From NCBI RefSeq assembly GCF_000801105.2, contig NC_079516.1:27193043-27257042 (forward strand): a stretch of DNA of 64,000 nt, written 5' to 3'. Shown here piece after piece: positions 57,086 to 64,000 of the stretch. The notes beneath the pieces were generated by a model that saw only the letters and a program-made list of their open reading frames with translations, did no database searches and was not told the DNA's origin. The position numbers and the translations under genes were made by a program. Position 1 is the first letter of the stretch. Each line of letters begins with the position of its first letter. This DNA comes from Raphanus sativus. Lineage: Eukaryota > Streptophyta > Magnoliopsida > Brassicales > Brassicaceae.

Positions 57086-57769
57086 GATAATGGATTTGCA
57101 ATTAGGAATCAAATGAAAGTTCTCAATTTTGATGGAATTGTTTGTTTTAGTCAGATTGATTATATTGTGTGTTAATAGATTTAATAGTGTTGTCAAAATC
57201 TTCTGTTTTGTAGTCAAGACCTTTATTTACAAATTTGTAGCTAATGATCTATTTAATAGATTTCTATTTATAGCCGACGATCTCTTTCTGGTTAAAATTA
57301 CCTGTAAGCATTTGAGTTGTTTTCATTTACTTTACTAGTTGTTTTGATCTAATATACAATAGATTTGGATTAGCTAAGTGATGAACTGATTATTGTTGAT
57401 TGTTTCTCGTACTCTTTTATTTCGTTTTTGTAGGTTTTTAAAGATGATTGATATATATTGTTTGCAGAGAATGAACTTCAAAAACAAATTTTTAATGGGA
57501 GTTCTTTGTGGACACAGATAGAAACACATTTATTTTTCCTTACAAAATGATGTGCAATATGAAAACTTAATTAAAATGATTACTGAATATTCTGTTATTC
57601 AAGAAAAAAATATCACTTTTAGCTACGATATTACCTTCGGATGAAATAATAGCAGAAGATGTTCCACTTGTTTCTTTATAATATAGTCACCAGGTAAATA
57701 TATTCATCACCAAAATAAAAAGATATACTGAAATTAGTCATTGTTTTGTAAATATTAGCTTTAACCCTT

Positions 57770-58960
57770 GTTCGGAACTATGTTAGGGTTAGTAGGACGG
57801 TAATTTCGGACCTAACGAGTTATTAAAAACTAGTATTATCATCCATGCTCCGCATGGATCAGTTTTTGTTGCATTAATATTATTTTGTTTTAACCAAATT
57901 TTAGTGTTCATTTTAATATAACAAAAAATAACCAGTGAAACTTCAATTAAATATAAACTATAAAAAATTAAACTTTTATTGAATTCTTTCTGTTCAGAAG
58001 TTTTTAAAATTACGAATCTTTGTTTAAAGAACACTGATAAATGCCTGATTAAAAATAAAAGATAACACATTTTGGTTGAACTTACTTTTTGGGATTCTTC
58101 TCCATGGCCTTTTTTTTGTAGCCATCACTAATCTTGAAAATCAACAGTAAGACAAAAAAAAACAGATGAATAATATATAGACTCATAACCAGAATTTCAA
58201 ATAGTTGTAAAATAGGTAAACCATTACAAACAGATTAGTAATATTCAATTTGTATATAGCAGATTCAGATGTACATATTATTACCTAAAATTGCTGACAA
58301 AATTCTGAGTTTTCATTTCTTGCTTGAAGAAAGCTTTGAAAGGAGTACATTTAAAAAGAATGAGCGAGAAAGATGAAATGAAAATGGAAGAAAATTAAAT
58401 CTGAAATAAAAACGTGTACACACTTTTTACTGCACTCAAAACAAAAGAAAAAAAACAGAGAGGAAGAAGAGTAGACGATGATTGTAAAAGAAATAGACTG
58501 GGAGAATAAATTAGTTGCTTGAGTTTATGTAAGAGTTAGTTAAAACTTTTTGAAACCGTGACATGATTTTTTTAATTACAAATGACAGTTTTTAAGAAAC
58601 ATGAACGTGGTAGTGGCATGCGAAGATTTAGGATTTCTTTTTTTTTCTATATATAATTTTTGGAAAATTGTAATATAGAAAACTATTTTAATTAATTTTT
58701 TAAATTCTACATGTCAAATTCTGATTGCACAAGTGACTTGTGCTTTAGTATATAGGGGATCAGGAATTAATCGAAGATTATTTTTGTACTTTATTATATT
58801 TATGTGTATATATATTAATATATGCATAGTAAAACAAGGAAGCCGATGTTTCCCACTGAATCTTGACCCTTGTGTTTATATATCTATGCCCAAAAGAATG
58901 GAAAACAAAAGAAAAGTAAACCAAACTGAAAATCTAATGACCCGAGATAATATAATATAT
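57770..58960. mobile_element. Degenerate hAT-like MITE interrupted by a Helitron
   Basis: The left arm TTGTTCGGAACTATGTTAGG...CCTAACGAGTTATTAAAAA (57770-57829) and the sequence after the Helitron (TCAGGAATTAATCGAAGATT, from 58760) together match the left arm of the hAT-like element at 4391-4560 (CCTAACGAGTTACCAAAAAATCGAGGATTAATCG, quoted in parts). The right end is not clear, so the limit is approximate. Confidence 0.6.
57830..58759 (-). mobile_element. Non-autonomous Helitron in the hAT-like MITE
   Basis: On the minus strand it starts TCCCCTATATACTAAAGCAC (ending at 58759) and ends with hairpin ATCCATGC-GGA-GCATGGAT (57841-57859) followed by CTAG (57833-57830). Flanking A57829 and T58760 are the A^T target. 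At 930 bp it has no Rep/helicase. Confidence 0.85.
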
Positions 58961-58968
58961 AAGACTAA

Positions 58969-59965
58969 TTAGATCTTGACCTGCCCAACCGAGCGGGTAT
59001 TTATTTTATGTTTTTAGTTTTTTTTATTTATAAATGATATAATATTTATTTTATGTTTTTAGTTTTTTTATTTATAAATAATATATTTGTAATATTTAAA
59101 CATAAATTTAGATTGAAAATTAACATTTGTAGTTATAATAAAAATTAAAAGTTTTAAAAAATATTTTGATATAAATTTTAAATTCCTAATTAAAATAATA
59201 TAGAGATGGATCATAATTTTCTCCAATTCTAAAATCATAGCATTATTAATAAAAAATAAAATAATTTATAAATAAATAAAATATATAAACATATTTGAAG
59301 TTAAAATAATTTTGTTAAAAAAAATCTTACGCCATTGTTGTTTATTTTTATTGTTTGACCCGTGGCCGTATAAATATTTGCTTTCACTTCAATTTTTTTC
59401 TTTGTTCTAATGATAATATGATGTGCTTCTACAAAAGAATATGTTGTTTTATGCATTGACAGCTCTATGCATGTGCCTAAGGTGCAAATGCATAGGGTCC
59501 AATTTTTTCACCTCTTTTTACTTCATAATTAAGGGTTCAATTTAAATAAACTTCAATAGCTTTTGCAGCAAAATCTGAAAAATACACATAAACTTAGGGT
59601 GGTCCACTTTATAAATGGAACAGGGACAATTGGAACTTGAAGCAATGAAATTGTGTGCATCTCCATAAATATTGAAGGAGTTACATGAAGCTTTTACTAT
59701 TGGAATATTTTTCAGCTACTGAATCTCATCGAACAACTTCGTAGTCAATATATAATTAAGAAAACTTGTCTAATCAACGAAAGAAAGAACGATGACTATA
59801 ATTCAAAAGAATATTTATACTAATGTTAACAATAGCATTAATCCAAAAACTGTTGAGAAAAAATGAACCACCATCAAAAGACCAAAAGGGCAAAACGTTG
59901 CCAACAAATCTGAATGAAAGGATAGTTATGACTCTCAATGTATTTGATCGGTCGCAAGAACACTT
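58969..59965. other. AT-rich intergenic with a Helitron-like 3' end and 45-bp repeat
   Basis: TTAG at 58969-58972 followed by TCTTGACCTGCCCAACCGAG resembles a minus-strand Helitron 3' end (CTAA with a weak GC hairpin); I could not find its 5' end. ATATTTATTTTATGTTTTTA is repeated at about 58997 and 59041. The rest is the 3' flank of the coatomer gene; no gene is seen. Confidence 0.4.
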
Positions 59966-62900
59966 TTAGCCGCCAGAAACAATGGCGTGAATGGCTTCGC
60001 TGACAGATTGATCATCTGCTCTAACAGCCAGTTTCATTGCAATTTCCTTTCTGTTGTCCATTCCAAACTGCGCCTTCACCAAGACTTTCACGTTCCCTAT
60101 GTACAAACCTGACAGTAAACTTGTGTGTGACCTTGCGTTACTTGCAACTGTCTCCGTCCCCTGAACACAAATAAAACAATGCATTAAGAAGGACAACTCG
60201 AGAATTGTATTCAGAGTAGGGAGAAGCTCGCCTAACCTCACAAGACTGCATGCCAAGAACATCAATTACAGCTTTTACTGCTTCGGCCAAGCTCTCTCTT
60301 GGCCCAAGCCCATACTCATCTTCAAGCTCGTTCTCTGGGTCCATGTTCTCCCATGCATTCCTGAAATTTGAAACACCGACGTTCACCATGTAGTCAGCAG
60401 GGACAATCTCAAGGTCCTCGAGCTGGTACTCATCTTCCACACCATCGTCCTCTGCTTCACCTGTGTTTGGGTCAACCTGTTCATACATTGAACATGTGAT
60501 TATTTACACTAGTCAACCAAAAGTGGGCGAAACTGAAAGCTTATGAGGCATGTACGTACCTCCTTGACAACGAAAGTCAATGTGTTTGAGAACTTTCCAA
60601 CAGCGGGGACTCCTTCTGGCTTCTCAAACGCCACAAAGGCCTGACCAGGAGAATCGTAAGGGAGCGAGTTTAGTGGCTTCGAAGATAGTTCACTGAACTC
60701 CTCTGCTTCTGAAGCATCTACAATGACATTGACCTGCAAAACAAGGGACGAAGAAAGGAATTGTCAAGGAGAAAGGCTTCAAGTAGCTTTCAACTAATAT
60801 ATTATTATGCTCATTACCCTCTCCAACAATTGCTCTGGTACTGTGTTTGTACAGTTATACTGAAAGACAACGTGACTCTCGAAGATATGCTTTACAACAT
60901 TGACTGAGTATTCTGTTTCTGCTTCAGTTAGTTCCACAGGTGAGGAAGACTGAGAATAACCACATGTTTAACCAATAAGGATGTGTGAATAAGAGTAAAC
61001 TCAAACGAGAAGCGCGTGCAGAAAATTTGTATACAAACCTTGAAAAGTTTGCCAAAGGTAGCAAACTCTGGAATAGATGATAGAAGTCTTTCATATGCAT
61101 CAAACCCAGACACAGGTGCAGGTGGTGGAGCACCAAGACCTGTGGGCTTTTTACCCTTGGCTTTCTTCTCTGCAAGTGGCTGCGATTTGACTTCCTTAGG
61201 CACAGAGTCAACATCAAAAGCTTCTTCAGAGGGCTCCTGCAACATCAAAGATACAATAAGGTAACTGTCTTCCCAAAGTATATATAGAGTAGAAAACAAG
61301 GACGTCATAAGCTCACATAGTTTTTCAGACTTGTCTCCATGTTGACTAAAGGGGCCTCCAGAGAACCAAAGAGGAACTCTCTGCTATCTTTGTCGGTTTC
61401 AACAAGGCCATCATCGTTGCCAAGTATGCTCAAAAAGAGTGTTGCTCTATCACGAACCTGGAGATAAAGACGTTGAAACTCGAATTAGACCGAAACCCAA
61501 GCATGCAATCGGTATATAACGAGACATGCTGATATCCATAGGACCACAGATTTACTACTGCAACCAATGACTAGAAGGCAACTTTTCAATACGACTAGGC
61601 ACAAACCTCGTCATCACTGTCATAGATGCAGCGCTTCAGCAAGACCGTAATCCGGGGCTGCAAGACAATTATTGATGCAATATATTTGTCATTAACCGAG
61701 GATGATATATAAAAACCTTAATGACGCTTAATAAGATAACTCTATACCTTCAAAGCTTCAACCATAAACCCAAACTTCGCAAGTGTGCAAACAGCAGCTG
61801 CTCGAACAGTTGCATTCTCCAAATGCACACGGTTGTATATATACCGGATATACTTGCTAGGATCTGAGGTGTTCGGCCCTTCAATTCCCAAGAAATGAAG
61901 GATCTACGCAAAAAAAAAAAAATTAAATAACAATGAACACAATGAACAGCTACAATCCCAGGTAAAAGATGGCGAAAAGCAAATTACCTGAGTTGAAAGG
62001 TAAGTGAATTCACAATCTTCGATAAACTCGCAAAGATGGAGCAATCCATTTTCCTTTGCATCTGGAATATCTCTGATTATGGTTACAATAGAATCAACAA
62101 TTGCCCTTTTATACTCGAATCCACCTTCTTCCCTAAGAATGTTGCTCAAGAAGTTCATCCTACAAAGGAAAAGAGTGAGGCAGAGTTACCATATGCCAGT
62201 GATACACATCTTGACACCTCGATAGAATAGTAACTTCTACAGACCAAAACTACCAATAATAAACCTAAACGTTCACTTACAATGATCTATACTTCAGTGG
62301 AAATTTCACACACAACGATCTTATGGCTTCCACTACCACAATTTTAAACTCATCTGCGATATCTGACATGAAATTAGTTATCTGCTTCATCAACCGTTCC
62401 ACACTAGATTCATTCCCTGTTTTCAGAAGTGTGGTGATCGCAAGTGTAGCAATGCTTCTATTCTGATCAGAAATTAAACTCTCCATATCAATGTTGCAGT
62501 TGGTGACTGCCATAGGATGAGTCATTGCAACCTGCGCAGTTCAGACCTCGATTCAGTATACAGTGTACATAGGGAAGATTTTTCAGTGTCTATCACTTGT
62601 ACAGCATCTCGTTATCCTCAATTAAAGACATTGATGAAGCTAGGAAAACTCAGGAACAGGCTTTCAATTTTTCTGTCATGAAATAAAGAGAATAGTTTTG
62701 TAGTGAGGTGTCCAAAAAAAGAAATAAACGAATTGTACACCTTGTTCAGTGTCCGGACAGCAGCAAATCTCAGCACTGGTTTAGGGGAACTCAAAAAGAG
62801 CTGGAGGACAGTGATTGCTGGAGTCAATTCTCGGCTTGACACACCATCAAGCTCCGTGATAGCCCTTGCAGCCTCAAGGATCACCATTTCTGCCTTGTGG

Positions 62901-64000
62901 CGAAGGCAACTCTCCAGAAAATCATAAAACGGACGTTCCCCAGACTGGCTATGGTTGCCCATGTCCCGGATAATCTGAATAGTAAAAATTAAAGTTGATC
63001 AAGCCAAGACTTTCACACACATCATATTATCACGAAAAATAGAGGCCAAAACCTGACTGGTGTAACGTATCAAGAGACACTGGGCCAAAGGAGAACGGAC
63101 AGCTCCCCTGGTCAAAGTACCAACCAACTTGCTGACAGCCAGGCGGTCATTTTGGCGTATCTGGATATGATAGATAATCAATACTAGTAAACGTTCATTA
63201 GATCACTTCTCCTATGATCTACAAGAAGACCCTACAGCAGAGTGACATGATATGTAGTCACTTGGAGCTAATACAGAGTGAACAATATAGGTAGATAAAG
63301 CAGGTCAGGATTTCAACTCTGCATATGTGGCATGGTCTCATGAAACATTAGCAAGAAAATGAAGCATACGCATCAACATAGACATATGAAAGGTATGTAG
63401 CAATGACCATACTATATAGAAGTAAAATACTATAAAGCTTATTTTTATGTTTCTACTTAATACTTTAGTAATATGCTACAAGGAAAAAGATGTTACTTGT
63501 CACTTGTCAGTGAATGACTAAATCCCCATGACCAGAAAAGAGGAAACGATTAACTTTCGGCTGACACAAGATCAAATAATGTACCTGATGAAGCAAAGCG
63601 AGGGCATGAAACTGAACAAGGGCTGCTCTTGACTGTACAGCTTCTTGAACCTCGTTACTCCATCGTTTAACAATTTCTGGGTTTGTCTGGAAACAAGAAT
63701 GGAAGCGTATCAGTCTAAATCTCACACTAGGAAACAGGTCAATTAAAGTTGGTGATTTGGTGGTTAAAGGGAGACCTTTAGCATGTGAAGTCCACTGACT
63801 AAAGCTGCACTGGAAACAACAGGGTTCTTATCCACGATAGCTTGTTTCAAGTAGCGCTCAATTTGAGTAAGAAGGGTTCCGTCAATGATTCGGCAGAGGA
63901 CACGAATAGCATTTGCACGGTACATATCAATCTTGCTGTTCATATCCTTCATCAGGGAGCTTGTCACAATAATAACCTATAGAGAAAGAAAACACCTAAA
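59966..64000 (-). CDS. Coatomer subunit gamma (gamma-COP), partial; 5' end beyond window
   Basis: This is the C-terminal part of a COPI coat subunit for Golgi-to-ER and intra-Golgi vesicles. Exons (minus strand): 63976-63776, 63686-63585, 63160-63053, 62974-62741, 62531-62281, 62159-61988, 61903-61748, 61657-61607, 61457-61317, 61236-61039, 60949-60818, 60733-60560, 60476-60237, 60160-59966, stop TAA at 59966-59968. All borders are GT..AG. HEAT-like solenoid of the adaptin N domain ([53 protein letters not shown]), a Lys/Pro-rich hinge ([19 protein letters not shown]), then the gamma-COP appendage ([19 protein letters not shown], to the end). No stops or frame changes; it reads as functional. 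The first exons lie past 64000. Confidence 0.95.

Overview
This window is plant nuclear DNA, almost certainly Brassicaceae and most likely a Brassica species. It contains spliced genes with GT..AG introns, Pol III tRNA signals, CACTA elements with the Brassicaceae terminus CACTACAAGAAAA, CTAG-ending Helitrons, and four genes collinear in reverse with Arabidopsis At2g16280 to At2g16250 (KCS9, a two-pass membrane protein, a glycine-rich RNA-binding protein, an LRR receptor-like kinase). The right end holds the 3' exons of the coatomer gamma subunit, At4g34450 in Arabidopsis as I recall it, so a synteny break probably lies between about 49.6 and 59.9 kb.

Layout. 0.16-2.5 kb: a truncated LINE with RT and RNase H. 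2.9-20.2 kb: a deeply nested transposon stack. A LINE (called LINE E) is split by a second LINE (LINE D, 2956-18039) and by Helitron C (18696-20037, itself carrying a Stowaway-like MITE). LINE D is split by a hAT-like insertion (4391-14132). That insertion holds two Helitrons abutted head to tail (4804-9199 and 9200-12252), and the left Helitron contains a foldback MULE (5174-6129) and a small retroposon. Target-site duplications or A^T target sites, plus reading frames that join across the insertions, support nearly every level. 20.2-23.7 kb: KCS9 with its promoter. 24.1-33.7 kb: a decayed MULE transposase gene interrupted by a 7.1-kb CACTA element (25373-32454) that carries both of its genes. 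34.4-38.5 kb: the At2g16270-like and GRP-like genes, convergent. 39.4-45.3 kb: two truncated LINEs, an Emigrant-type MITE, and two hAT elements with 8-bp duplications. 46.4-49.6 kb: the LRR receptor-like kinase, whose kinase domain looks catalytically dead. 50.0-50.7 kb: a hAT element and tRNA-Gln(CUG). 50.8-55.8 kb: a structurally complete MULE with a 10-bp duplication, about 0.3-kb terminal inverted repeats (TIRs), an uninterrupted 954-aa transposase model and a second gene for a GRF zinc-finger membrane protein. Its TIRs contain tRNA-like A/B-box sequences pointing outward. 57.8-59 kb: a Helitron nested in a hAT-like MITE. 60-64 kb: coatomer gamma.

The host genes are housekeeping or developmental genes (wax and sphingolipid very-long-chain fatty acid elongation, RNA binding, receptor signalling, COPI vesicle coat) and form no operon or pathway cluster. 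More than half of the window is transposon-derived. The most unusual signals are the intact MULE with tRNA-like modules in its TIRs, the Helitron head-to-tail junction, and the five-level nesting.
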